This document shows, in pieces, positions 46,104 to 57,465 of a stretch of DNA of 64,000 nucleotides. The first letter of the stretch is position 1. Each line of letters begins with the position of its first letter. The notes below the pieces were generated by a model. That model worked only from the letters and a program-made list of their open reading frames with translations. It ran no database searches and was not told the origin of the DNA. Origin of the DNA: Ceratobasidium sp. AG-K (taxonomy: Eukaryota > Basidiomycota > Agaricomycetes > Cantharellales > Ceratobasidiaceae); assembly GCA_037039685.1 (NCBI GenBank), contig JAWNGF010000010.1, positions 1 through 64,000 on the forward strand, written 5' to 3'. The translations under genes and the position numbers were made by a program.

Positions 46104-46549
46104 TGTCACAACCTTTTGTTTTTCTCTCTTTGTTTGTCCTGTTTGTCTTGTGCTTGGTCTTGTTCTTCTCGCCTTGGCGCATTTAGTTGCCTTTATGTAA
46201 GCCATGACTACGGGACATGCCTGCCTGGCCTGTTCCCTTGTTCCCTTGGAGTCCATGGACTTAGCCTGCTTCCTTTGTGTGATGTCCTCTTCTCTTGGAC
46301 TCTTGTCTTTCCTTGTTTTGTGTTCCTTTGTCACATGCTCTCTATTGTACACAGCCACAGTAGTCAGTATATATACCAGCAACACAAGTCTTGTCTCCAC
46401 AAGACTTGTTCTCTTGTTGTTTTCCCCATTACTCATTGCGTGACTCACTTAGGCCTAAGCGCCACACATTTGACCTTCGTCATTGCCCCAACCCCCATCC
46501 TCACTGCCTGTGGAGTCTAGGCCTCCAAGGTTCAACTAGGGTTGTGACA
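46104..46549 (+). repeat. Element C 5' LTR
   Basis: 446 bp, TGTCACAACC start and GGTTGTGACA end. TATATATA box at 46368-46375, likely RNA start near 46399. Confidence 0.92.
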
Positions 46550-46566
46550 CTAGAACAAGTCTTGTC
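46550..46566 (+). promoter_or_regulatory. Element C primer-binding site of self-priming type
   Basis: AGAACAAGTCTTGT at 46552-46565 is the exact reverse complement (14 nt) of ACAAGACTTGTTCT at 46399-46412, about 30 nt after the LTR TATA box. It is the longest such match in the window. Confidence 0.7.
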
Positions 46567-46956
46567 GCCCTTGCCGTGGATACAGCCTTTGTCACTGTCA
46601 GAACCAGGTCTTTCATCACCAGGTCACCTCTGAGCAATTGCACACCCTTCACCGTTGTCAGCTAATACCCCCATCTCCCCCCTGCATCATTTACACGTTG
46701 AGGCACACTGCAGCTTGCACCCATTAGCCTGTCAACAACATCCCCTATCCTCTGATATCACTGAACCATGGCCACCTAATCAGGAAGCACCGTTCATATA
46801 TTCTATTGGAACAAGGACCTCTGAGACCATTGCACTGAACCTACCGTTGACTACATTCCCCCTATACATTCCATCTCTACCCAGGGGATATATTTTTCTA
46901 TAAGATACACTACTAGCCAATTTTGGTCAAAACGCACCAGGAAGCGCATTTTTTAG

Positions 46957-48621
46957 ATGTCCAACAGAAGCCGTGCAAATTCAGCAGATTCCTACCAAGC
47001 AACAATGTCTTCCATGATGCCCTCCTTCTCTAAGGGCAAAAGCCCCATTGCGATACCTCCACCAGAAACCCCCCTTCATCAAACTCACTTCTCAGAACCT
47101 CCCCCATCAAGGAAAGAAGGCGATGAGGAAGGATCAGTAGGGAATACAACCATTTGTTCCCAACCAGCCCCCTACAAAACCTTTGACGCAGAATCAAGAC
47201 CACCATCCCCTGCCATTAGGGAATACAAGGGCGAATCCTGGTGGGAAACCCATGAAGGCGATTTTCCAAAAGAAGTTCTCTTCATTCTCAGAGAATTATT
47301 GTTGTGCCATAGTCTCATGGCGGAGAGGTTCGAACATGTCGAACAATGGATCTTACATAATAGGGATGATGGAAATATCTGCATCAACCCACTGACGGAA
47401 ATTGTGGATCAGAATTGCAAACTATACAACAAAATGACAGATCAACACAGAATAACAAGGGATGCAGTTTGGGCACAAGGAATTGTATCAAGTGGAAGAC
47501 CAACAGGAGGAAGTGGAACAACTGCGGCTCAAACCAACACCCTAACAACCAGCCAACTAGGGTTGTTGCTAGGAGGAGGGACGGCAACCTGAGGACTAAG
47601 GGGCTCTATGATGCGATTTGCACCACCCTTGTCAGGAGCAACAACAGCCCTGGCATCTTTGATCTTTGGAAGTGGAAGAACGGAAAAATCAGCAGCGTCC
47701 AAACCAACTGAATTCCAAGGCGAGCAAGGAGCCAAGGCCAGGGATTTTACTTACTCCTGCGCAAATTACATTGCCAACTCCCACTACGCCACCACCTCGG
47801 ATGAAAAGAAAATCTGTCTTATCATTTCATACCTACGCGGCCCTGCAATTGACTGGATTCGCCCTTTCCAAGGCCTACACAATGCAGGCATACCCCAAGC
47901 CATTTTCACAAATCTAGATATCTTTCAGCAGGAGTGGGAATTAGCCTTTGGCAAAATAGAGCAAGTAGAGGTCTACAGACAGAAGTACAAGGCACTTTCC
48001 CAGACCAAAACAGTGGTTGAATACCTCACCCAATTTAGGATTCTGTTGGCACTGCTAGACTACAACAAGCAGACCCTGAAAGACGACTTCTATGCGGGGC
48101 TCAAGGACAACGTCAAGGATATGCTAACCTCCCAGGCCTATAATTGTCACAATGCAACACTACAGGAACTGTTTACTAGGACCCAGGAAATTGATGCCGC
48201 GCTCATTGCAAGAAACATGGAGAAGAAGGGAACCAACGTCCTGGAGAGGGCAACCTTGAGCGGCACCCAGAAGCAGGTAACCATGAGCGCAACAGCGCAT
48301 AGATACCAGAAAGGAGAGGCAATCTACACAGTTACTCCCCAGGGCAGCAAGAAGGGCACAATCGAGTCAATTAGCAAGAACAAACGTGGTTTCCTTACCC
48401 CCAAGGTCAAATGGACTGATGGAACAACATTGGAAATTCCCTTTAGCTTCATCAAACCAGATATTTGCCAGGCTAGGGTGGAAGTAGCAGCGGTCACAAG
48501 CAAAACCACCTGTTATTGCTGCCAGAAAAAGGGGCATATTGCTAAAGATTGTTGAACGCAAATAGCAGCCCTGGAAGAAGTTGTCACTAGCAATTCAGAG
48601 TCGGGAAAAGGCAGCAACTGA
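46957..48621 (+). pseudogene. Element C gag with nonsense codons
   Basis: ATG 46957. One frame throughout, interrupted by TGA at 47590-47592 and 48553-48555, then a final TGA at 48619-48621. A Pro-rich N-terminus, a helical region (FPKEVLFILRELLL), the capsid region (WELAFGKIEQVEVYRQKY, YLTQFRILLALLD) and the CCHC knuckle CYCCQKKGHIAKDC are readable. The slip heptamer GGGAAAA is at 48603-48609, in phase, after the knuckle. A basic SH3-like stretch precedes the knuckle (KGTIESISKNKRG), resembling one in H gag. Confidence 0.87.
48603..48609 (+). promoter_or_regulatory. Element C gag/pol -1 frameshift site (GGGAAAA)
   Basis: Reads G GGA AAA in the gag frame; the -1 frame joins pol, in which the next codons are open to the protease. 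Same position relative to the gag end as in B and H. Confidence 0.55.
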
Positions 48622-48644
48622 GGGGAGCATCAGGCACCCTAAAG

Positions 48645-51600
48645 TTGGAATTAGATCGTGTAATCTCAGGAAATCAGAAGCAGTCTGTAAACAAAATATA
48701 TCTTTGTTCCACCAAATATGCAGACCAGCTTTGCGTTCCCGTCACAATTGAAAGCTTGAAAAACCTTATTACTGTAGCCATGATTGACTCAGGGGCATTG
48801 GGAAACTTCATTAACTCCGAATATGTAAAGAAACACAAAATCCCAACAAAAAAGAAGACAGCAAGAAGGGTCCAGGTGATAGATGGCTGACCAATAGCGA
48901 ATGGTTTAATTGACAAGGAATGCACCTTCCAAGTCATTATGAACAATCATGTGGAAGAAATTACTTGCAATATTGCACCATTAGGCCGACACACTGTGGT
49001 TCTGGGTATTCCCTGGCTGAAAAAACATAACCCAAAAATCGATTGGGCAGCAGGAACATTAGAATTTGAATCAGATTACTGCAAGGAAGAATGTCTATAT
49101 GAGGACTGCAACACCATAGAAGGGGGAGTAGTTGGCCAACTTCCTGACAAATACATGGAATTCAAGGATGTTTTTGTTTCCAAAGAAGTGGACAAGCTAC
49201 CGCCACATCAACCATATGACCTCAAAATTGAATTGGAACTGGGCGCTAAACCCAAGATCAGTGTGGTATACTCCCTCACTAAGGAAGAAGATCAAATCTT
49301 GAGAAAATGGATTGACAAAAATCTGGACAAAGGATTCATTGTTCCCTCCACATCCCAATGGGCATCACCAGTAATGTTTGTCAAGTGGCACAATATAGAA
49401 GGCATTCCCCAACCCCCAAGATTGTGCATGGATTATTGATACCTCAACAGCCAAACCAAGAAAAACCGTTACCCACTGCCTAGAACTGACAATCTTATTG
49501 AATGGGTTAAAGGTGCCAAGATATTCACCAAACTTGATCTCAAATCTGGGTACAACCTGGTCAGGGTAGCAGAAGAGGACGTTCACAAAACAGCGTTCAG
49601 AACCAAATATGGACTGTTTGAAACAAAAGTCATGCCTTTTGGCCTCACTAATGCACCAGCCACCTTTCAAAACATGATGGACGCTGAGTTCAGGGACATC
49701 AAAGGGGTGTATGTGGAAATCTACATTGATGATATCCTAATCTTCTCCAAAAATCCCAAAGAGCATCCCATGCATGTGAAGGAGGTCCTGCGCCGTCTAC
49801 AACGCCTGGGTCTCTATTGCTCCCTCAAGAAATGCTCCTTTCATGTCTCTAAGGTAGGCTACCTAGGGCTAGTCATATCAGGAGAACTGGTCGAGATGCA
49901 AGAGGAAAAAATCTCAGCAATCAAAAAATGGCCAACACCCAAGAATGTTACAGATGTGCAGACGTTCCTGGGATTTGCGAATTTCTACTGGCGTTTTATC
50001 CGAAGTTATACCCACATAGTACAACCCCTGTATGATTTGACAATGAAAACAACACAATGGGAATGGGGAACAGAAGCAGAACGTGCCTTCCAGGGACTAA
50101 TCAAGGAATTCATCAAGGTGCCCATCCTTCTACAACCTGACCAAGACAAAGGGTTCATCATCGAATGTGATGCATTGGACAAAGCTACAGGAGCAGTCCT
50201 TAACCAATATGGCCCTGACAACAAACTCCACCCTGTCGCATTTATGTCCAAAAGCCTATCCCCAGCAGAACGTAACTATGACATCTTTGACAAGGAACTC
50301 TTGGCAATCATCAAAGCATTCAAAGAATGGCGTCATCTTTTGGAAGGAACAGAGATTCCAGTATTGCTTGTTACAGATCACAAAAACCTGGAATATTTCA
50401 TGACCTCTAAAGTGTTGACGAAAAGACAGAACAGATGGGCCGTCTTCCTCTCGGAGTTTAACTTCCAAATCAAGTACAGAGCTGGCAACCCTAATGGCAA
50501 AGCGGATGCACTCAGTTGACAAAGTGATCACAACCTAGAAGGGGGAGTAGTCCCTCAAAAACCCCTACTTTTGCCGCATCTCTTCATCAATTTGGCAGAA
50601 GAGGGATCTCAGGGTATGGCATCAACCACAGATATTTGGCAAGCAGTCAAGGATCAGACACAAAAAGATGAATACGTTAGATCAATCTGGAATTTCCTTA
50701 GCAACCACCCAGAAAAAGCGCCTGCCTCAGTACAAAAAGAATTCGAAGACTGGAAGATTAGGAATGACATGCTGTACCACAAAGGAAGGATCTACATCCC
50801 AAACAACAATGAGATCAAGCGCCAGGTCCTAGAACTCCACCACGAAAACAAAGCAGTTGGACACATGGGTCAAGCAAAAACACTGGAAATGATCAAACGG
50901 CAGTATTGGTGGCCACCCATGAAGGCCTATGTCAACAAATACGTGTCATCATGCAACTTATGCCAGTGGTCAAAACCCATTAATCAACGACCTCTGGGGG
51001 AATTACAACCACTTGAACTCCCCTCCAAACCCTGGCAACACATTTTGGTTGATATGATTGTCAAACTTCCCCTGTCCAAGGGTCTAGACTCAATATTGGT
51101 CATTGTTGACACCCTGACCAAGATGGCACACTTCATTCCATGCACTGAAAGAACCACGTCACCCAAGCTCACGGAACTGTTCATGGAACACTGCTGGAAG
51201 CTACATGGCACCCCAGAAACAGTTGTATCAGATTGTGGACCAACCTTTGCATCCAAATTCATGAAGGAGCTCTATCAGGCCCTGAACATCCGGCCTAGAC
51301 TTTCTACAGCTTACCACCCTGAAACTGACAGACAAACGGAGCGCATCAATCAAACGGTCAAGGCTTTCATGCGGACATACTGCGCCTTCAAGCAACACGA
51401 CTGGGCTTCACGTTTACCCTTTGCCAAATTTGCATACAACAACTTGTTCCATTCTAGCATTGGTATGACACCTTTCTTTGCCAACACGGCTCGCCACCCA
51501 TCAATCAAAGGTACACCAGTGGAAGATGGTTCCGTCCTGGAAGCTGCGGCACATGCGCAATGTATCCAAGACAACCTGGACAAAGCTAAGGCTAGTTTGG

Positions 51601-52613
51601 CCCTGAGCAAAGAACGGGACAAGGAATATGCAGACAAAAGATGGCAAGGAGATCCCTTTATCCTGGGCAATAAGGTTTGGCTAAGCCATGATCACATCAC
51701 GACCAATCGGCCATCCTTGAAATTATCACATAAACGACTCGGCCCCTTCACTATCCTGGAAGCAGTAGGGAGGAACGCGTACAAACTACAACTCCCACCT
51801 TCTATGACCATGCATTCAGTAATCAATGTATCTTGCCTAGCCAAATACGAGGAAGATGAAATTGAGGGCTGCCATGTGGATCCACCCCCACCAATCGAGA
51901 CACCAGAAGGCAAAGAAGAATATGAGGTAGAACACATCCAAAGTTCCAAGTTGGAGAAAGGAATCCTGAAATATTTTGTCAAATGGAAGGGCTACACTGC
52001 GGAACATGACTCTTGGGAACCCTTGGAGAACCTTGGCAATGCATCAGAACTCATTAATGAGTGCTACAAGGAACATCCAGACGCCATCAAAGAAGTCCCC
52101 AGAGTTACCAGGAAGTGTTGCCATGAGGAAACAAGGGATGACTTGGCAGCCGATAACAAGGAAGAACGGCCCATTAGGCGCTCTAAGCATATAAAAGAGG
52201 CTGCTGGGATCCAAGTCCCTCATCAAAAAACTTTTACCTGCTCCCGTCCTACGCTTAAACCCTCAACTCCCACCTTACTTGTTGCACCATGTCCTCCGAA
52301 TGCAAATCCACCAACTCAGTCATGGTCTGGGTCTACCACAACCTCTACACCTGCTTGGCTGCCTTCAAGCGGTCCCTCAAAGTTGTACCCCCCCAGGAAC
52401 AAGGCATGTACTGGCATCCCGGCATGCACCAACATTTCTACTTTATTGTATCTGCGCGCTACTGGTCAGGAGAGGCCCCCAGGTCGTTCATTGGCTGCCC
52501 CCTTGTCCGCTGGTGCAACTGGATACCTTATGCCGCTGACAACATCCACAACGCCCTTGAAATTATGGACAGGTCTTGCAAGGTCCAGCTTGGAGGCAAT
52601 CCATTCGAGATAA
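48645..52613 (+). pseudogene. Element C pol (PR-RT-RNaseH-IN-chromodomain) with three nonsense codons
   Basis: A single frame with TGA at 48888-48890 (within IDG-stop-PIANG), 49437-49439 (MDY-stop-YLN) and 50517-50519 (ALS-stop-QSD), each fitting CGA. Protease AMIDSGALGNF; RT MPFGLTNAPATFQ and intact YIDDILIFS; RNase H ECDALDKATGAVL and VTDHKNLEYF; integrase zinc region HHENKAVGHMGQ and CNLCQ, with DDE residues in VDMIVKLP, VSDCGPTF and QTERINQ; chromodomain EYEVEHIQSSKLEK..YFVKWKGYTAEHDSWEP. The frame stays open through 52613, overlapping the accessory ORF by 325 nt. Confidence 0.9.
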
Positions 52614-52762
52614 TTGACCTCACAGTTGACCTTGAGGTTAGGGAGGAGACCGTAATTGATTTGACGGATGACAAGGAGGATTATGGGGTGTGGAAGGGGA
52701 CAGGGTCAGCTGAGGACCCTTTTGTAATTGATGATTCTAAGGAGTTTGTGCTGGTGGAGTAA
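52289..52762 (+). CDS. Element C accessory protein with tandem SUMO-interaction-like motifs
   Basis: 157 residues, ATG 52289 to TAA 52760-52762, uninterrupted although gag and pol of the same copy carry stops. The first ~100 residues are Trp/Tyr/His-rich (VWVYHNLY, MYWHPGMHQHFYF, VRWCNWIPY) and look folded. The tail has FEIIDLTVDLE (residues 107-117), TVIDLTDDKED (121-131) and PFVIDDSKEF (144-153). The hydrophobic core followed by Asp-Leu-Thr and acidic residues is the classic form of a SUMO-interacting motif. No signal peptide or membrane segment. It is in the -1 frame relative to pol, as in A and B. A role in contacting SUMOylated chromatin or capsid partners is inference only. Confidence 0.78.
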   Translation: MSSECKSTNSVMVWVYHNLYTCLAAFKRSLKVVPPQEQGMYWHPGMHQHFYFIVSARYWSGEAPRSFIGCPLVRWCNWIPYAADNIHNALEIMDRSCKVQLGGNPFEIIDLTVDLEVREETVIDLTDDKEDYGVWKGTGSAEDPFVIDDSKEFVLVE

Positions 52763-52786
52763 GCCCCGGCCTAGAAGGGGGGGTAG

Positions 52787-53232
52787 TGTCACGACCTTTT
52801 GTTTCTCTCTCTTTGTTTGTCCTGTTTGTCTTGTGCTTGGTCTCGTTCTTCTCGCCTTGGCGCATTTAGTCGCCTTTATGTAAGCCATGACTGCGGGACA
52901 TGCCTGCCTGGCCTGTTCCCTTGTTCCCTTGGAGTCCATGGACTTAGCCTGCTTCCTTTGTGTGTTGTCCTCTTCTCTTGGACTCTTGTCTTTCCTTGTT
53001 TTGTGTTCCTTTGTTGCATGCTCTCTATTGTACATAGCCACAGTAGTCAGTATATATACCAGCAACACAAGTCTTGTCTCCACAAGACTTGTTCTCTTGT
53101 TGTTTTCCCCATTACTCATTGTGTGACTCACTTAGGCCTAAGCACCACACATTCGACCTTTGTCATCGCCCCAACCCCCATCCTCACTGCCTGTGGAGTC
53201 TAGGCCTCCAAGGTTCAACTAGGGTTGTGACA
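52787..53232 (+). repeat. Element C 3' LTR
   Basis: 446 bp, TGTCACGACC start and GGTTGTGACA end. Several differences from the 5' copy are CpG transitions (CACGACC versus CACAACC, CTCGTTC versus CTTGTTC, AGTCGCC versus AGTTGCC). Confidence 0.92.
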
Positions 53233-53266
53233 AGGCGAGTCCAATGGAGGGAGCTGGCTCATGACA
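53233..53266 (-). repeat. Inverted LTR tip (34 bp) at the C/D junction
   Basis: Read on the minus strand it is TGTCATGAGCCAGCTC followed by CCTCCATTGGACTCGCC, matching the first bases of the D-type and B-type LTRs. It lies between the C 3' LTR and truncated D pol, in the orientation opposite to D. It is a leftover of another LTR or of a rearrangement. Confidence 0.55.
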
Positions 53267-56211
53267 ATTCTGGATCACCGCCCTTATGATTGTGCTATTG
53301 ATTTCAAAGAAGGCGCCAAAGTCCCAAAACCAGCAAGACCTATACCTTTATCCCCAGCCAAATCCATTGCAATGAGAGAATACCTTGATAAAGAACTTGC
53401 TGCAGGAAAGATCAGGCCTAGCAAATCCCCAATAGCATTGGCATGTTTTTTTGTCAAAAAACCAGGCCCACTAGGGGGACTATGATTGGTACAAGACCTG
53501 CAACCCGTTAATGCCATCACAAAGGACAACAGATTTCCTATGCCCCTTATGGAAGATTTGCTTGACAAAATAAAAGATGCAAAAATCTTCTCAAAAATTG
53601 ACCTAAGGATGGGTTTCAATAACATCCACATCAGGGAAGGAGACAAATGGAAGGCCGTGTTCAGGACAAAGGAAGGACTATTTGAATACATTGTCATGCT
53701 GTTTGGACTAAAAAATGCACCAGCCACATTTCAATGGTATATGAATCACATCTTTCACAACAAAATTGATGTGTGTCATTATTTATATCAACAACATCCT
53801 TGTCTTTTCAACAACCTGCTCTCAACATGTAGTGGATCTACGAGAAGTACTTCAAATCCTGAAGGAGAACAACCTTTTTGCAAAACTACCAAAATGCAAG
53901 TTCTTTGTCTCAGAACGCATTTACATGGGACTGAAGATCAGCAAGGAAGGTATATCCATGGACAAAGAAGAAATCAAGGCCATAAAGGAATGGAAGGAAC
54001 CAAAGACGGTGAAGCAAGTGCAAGCATTTCTAGGCTTTGCAAATTTCTATAGGAGATTTGTACCCGGTTTCTTGACAATTGCTAAACCTCTCACTGGATT
54101 AACACAAAAGGATCTTCCATGGAAATGGGAAAACAAGGAACAAAATGCATTCAATGGTATCAAGGAATTGATTTGTAAAGATCCCATACTCCAACACCCC
54201 AATCTGGAGAAGCTGTTTTTCCTTGAAACCAATGCTAGTGGAGTAGCAATGGGGGCAATACTGTCCCAGAGACAAGAGGACGGAAGGCTACACCTGATTG
54301 TGTTCCTTTCCAAATCTTTCAACCTGGCACAGATGAACTACGACATACATGATAAGGAACTTATGGCTATCATCAAGGCACTTATGCATTGGAGACTCCA
54401 CCTGGAGGGAACAAAGGAAGAAATCACAGTATACACTGATCACAGGAACTTACAGTTCTGGAAAGATGCAAAAACATTCAACAGGAGCCATGCACATTGG
54501 CACCAAATACTGGCATCATACAATTTTGTGATTGTGTACAGACCCGGGATACTTTCCCAAAAGCCTGATCTATTGTCAAGAAGGGCCAACCAAGCAGAAA
54601 CTCCATTGGCAGAACAGATCATGATTGCCGACAAAAAATTCAAGGGCTTTGCAGGAGAACGCAAAGTCATCTCATTAACAATATCATCAAAGCACAACAT
54701 GAGGACCCAGGACTACAAGGAATGATGGAACTTTGCAAAAAAAAAAGAACTCTTTACCCAAGAGTATTCTTGCCAGCATAAAGGACTACGAAGTACGCAA
54801 AGAACTACTATGGTACAAAGGAAACATTGTGGTACCAGAGGACAAGGATTGCTGACTAGCAATCATGCAAATGCACCATGACTCTACAATTGCAGGGCAT
54901 CAAGGGCAAGCAAGAACCCTAGAACTAGTGTCAAGACGTTACTACTGGCCAGGGATGAAACAAAGTGTCAACAAATATGTGGATTCCTGTGAACAGTGCC
55001 AAAGAGCAAAGGGTACCAAAACGCAAGCCCTGTTAAAGCCCTTACAACTTGCAAATGAACCATGGGAAGACATAGCCTATGATTTCGTAGCCAAACTGCC
55101 TAAGTTGAAGGGGATGGATAGCATCCTGGTTGTAGTGGATAGGTTCTCCAGAATGGCTCATTTCATACCATGTAAGGAGGCGCACAAGGCAAGCGAGTTA
55201 GCAGAACATTTCCTATGCAACATCTGGAAACTCCATGGATTTCCCAGAAGCACTGTCTCCAACTGGGGAGGCACCTTTAACAGCAAGTTCCTGAAAGCAA
55301 TATATGAAAGGATTGGAGTCTCACCCTCCTTTAGCACCACCTACCACCCCCAAACCAATGAAATCACAGAACAAGTAAACCAGTGGCTAGAAGCATGGCT
55401 TTGCACTTTCATCAACCATCACCAAGATAATTGGGTGGAACTACTTCCTATTGCCAAATTCTGTTACAACATGCACAAACACAAAGTTACAGAAAAGAGC
55501 CCATTCAAACCCATTTACAGAAAGGAACCTTTATGGAACATTTCCAGTATAGTAACAGAAGTCCTGGAAGCAAACAAGGTTACTGCAAGATGGGAGGAAA
55601 CAAGAAAGGAAGCTATTGCCACCATGGAACTACACCAGGTTAGGGAAGAAGAGGTCAAGGAGGAATACAAAGAAGGAGACCTAGTGTGGCTATACGGACA
55701 AGACATCAAGTCAAACAGACCTTCAAAAAAACTTGACAACAGGAAGTTTGGACCCTTTCCAGTAAAAAAGAAAATCTCACCTCACCCTTACAAGCTTGAT
55801 CTGTCACCAACTATGCAGAAGTACCCCATTTTTCATATTGACCTCCTAAGTCAGTACAAGGTTGACAAGGAATTCAATTGGAACCAACCACGTCCTCTGC
55901 CAATCATCACCAAAGAAGGGAACAAAGAATATGAAGTGGAAAAAATTGTCAACTGGAAGATGACAAAGGAAGGGGTCTTCTATGGGATCAGATGGAAAGG
56001 ATATGGAGAAGAAGATGATACGGAACAACAAGTGGAGGATGTGGGCCACCTAACTGAGATAATACAGAAGTTTCTGAAGAAACACCCTGAAGCACCAACA
56101 CCAGCAAATTTCAAAGGAAAGATAAAAGGCGGAGGGGTGAGAGAGTGGGAAACCATCTGCAAAACTTGCAACTACTCTGAAATCCACTCATTGCTCAACT
56201 CTCTCAACCTT
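53267..56211 (+). pseudogene. Element D pol fragment (RT-RNaseH-IN-chromodomain)
   Basis: Breaks: TGA at 53484-53486 (PLGGL-stop-LVQDL; CGA expected), a frameshift near 53780, further damage near 54720 and TGA at 54853-54855. The RT box reads YINN instead of YIDD, RNase H has LETNASG instead of LETDASG, and the integrase second Asp is lost (VSNWGGTF instead of VSDxGTTF). These are mostly Asp to Asn, that is G to A changes. The integrase zinc region (HHDSTIAGHQGQ, CEQCQ) and chromodomain (EYEVEKIVNWK..YGIRWKGYG) are readable. Confidence 0.85.
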
Positions 56212-56225
56212 TTTTGTGCTTCACC

Positions 56226-56960
56226 ATGCCTGCTGTTTCCTGCTCCACCATTGCCAATAACCTCATCCGCATCCTCAACGGACTGGTGTTTGCTATGGCA
56301 ACAATCCTTGACGCTGGGGCTGCCCTCTATGTCTTCAAGAGGTCATGGCAAGGCCCAGGCAGAATGCAATTTCAGGTGTCAGACAACATACTCCACTCAG
56401 ACCTGGGGGTGTTCCAATGGGTCGGCAAAAAATGGCTGACAAGAATGCAACTTCAAAGGAAGGGCATATCTGTCTGCCAAGGATGCGCTGCGTTCCAGGT
56501 CTTGGAGGTTGTCCTCCTGTCCATGCATATGCTCGGAGTTTTGGAATGGGGAATGGAAGGAGCATACTTGAGTGAATGGGTACCAGGAGCCAAAGGAAGA
56601 CTGCCAACACTCTGACCCAGGTGGAATGACACCTGGGATGCCAACTTCGAAAAGGACCTGAGTGACTGGAGAATGGAGAGGGGTAGATACCAGAGGGAGA
56701 TTTTTGAGTGGTCACCATATTGGTGGAGGAAAGAGGAGACAGACATGCAACAATGGGATGAAGAGTTTGTGGAAACCCAGAAGAGGGTGTTAGACTGGTC
56801 CAAGGCTGACTGGACAAGGGAGGAAACCTGGGAAAAATGGGAGAAATTCTTGGACAAACCAGGTAACACTGTGTTCAATCCCATTGATCTGACCTTGGAG
56901 GAGGACAAGGGACTGGAGGATTATGTGCGGTGTAAGGAGAAGGACTGCACATTACAGTGA
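56226..56960 (+). pseudogene. Element D copy of the B accessory protein, one nonsense codon
   Basis: ATG 56226, TGA at 56613-56615 (TL-stop-PRWND, where B has Arg), then the same frame to TGA 56958-56960. It shares with B AALYVFKRS, CxGCAAFQV, DLSDWRMERGRYQ, and WEKFLDxPGNTVFNP. Slightly shorter than B because of a gap before QQWDEEFVE. It confirms that this accessory frame is an inherited part of the B/D lineage. Confidence 0.85.
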
Positions 56961-57001
56961 GTCCATTTGAGTCCCCCAAACAGACTCTTAGGGGGGAGTA
57001 A

Positions 57002-57465
57002 TGTCATGAGCCAGCTCTCCACTAGACTTGTCTTGTGTCTTGCCTTCTGCTCTTGCATGTGTTGTTCTGTTTGTGTGTTGTTTGTCCTTTCCTGTGCCAC
57101 ATTGCCATGTTCTTGTGGTTGTTCTATTACTTTGTGTAACGCAGCTGTGCTTTGTATGAGTCATGGCTGTTCATACAGCATGACTCACATGGACAGTCCT
57201 GACTGGCTTGACTGTATGACTCCTGTGGCTGCGCCTTGTATGACTTGGCCACTTTCTGAATATATATTGAGGACCAACAAGCCTGGTAACCCCAGCTTGT
57301 TTTGTCTTGTCAAACATCCCCTTTGAGTGACACTTTGAACCACCCCAACCCTTAAGAGTCTACAGCCACTTAAGTGTGGTGCAATTCAAGAGGTCTCTTA
57401 GGTCTTAGTGCTGTCCACTCTCCATTGCAGCGTGTCCCAGAGCCACCAAGAAGAAGCTTACAACA
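57002..57465 (+). repeat. Element D 3' LTR
   Basis: 464 bp, TGTCATGAGCC start after the tract TAGGGGGGAGTAA and CTTACAACA end. Clearly homologous to the B LTR, including GACCAACAAGCCTGGTAAC and the TATATATT box, but diverged. Confidence 0.85.

Larger units (their letters stand above)
46104..53232 (+). mobile_element. Element C: Ty3/gypsy chromodomain retrotransposon with SIM-containing accessory ORF
   Basis: 7,129 bp with 446-bp LTRs (46104-46549 and 52787-53232). Order: LTR, self-priming PBS, gag, pol, accessory ORF, purine tract (GAAGGGGGGGGTAG), LTR. The five bases flanking the two ends differ (GCACT and AGGCG), so no target duplication is seen. The gag and pol frames are continuous except for TGA codons that all fit ancestral CGA. 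Catalytic motifs remain intact. Confidence 0.92.
53267..57465 (+). mobile_element. Element D: 5'-truncated, decayed relative of B
   Basis: Begins inside pol (LDHRPYDCAIDFKEG, closely matching B) and ends with the 3' LTR at 57002-57465. It lacks its 5' LTR, gag and protease. Gene order and proteins match B, but D is poor in CpG, has frameshifts and nonsense codons and has lost catalytic residues. The LTR ends directly against element G pol, so D appears to have inserted into G. Confidence 0.85.

Noticed and set aside
52289..52762. Element C accessory ORF as an envelope protein
   Set aside because: No signal peptide, membrane segment, fusion peptide or cleavage site.
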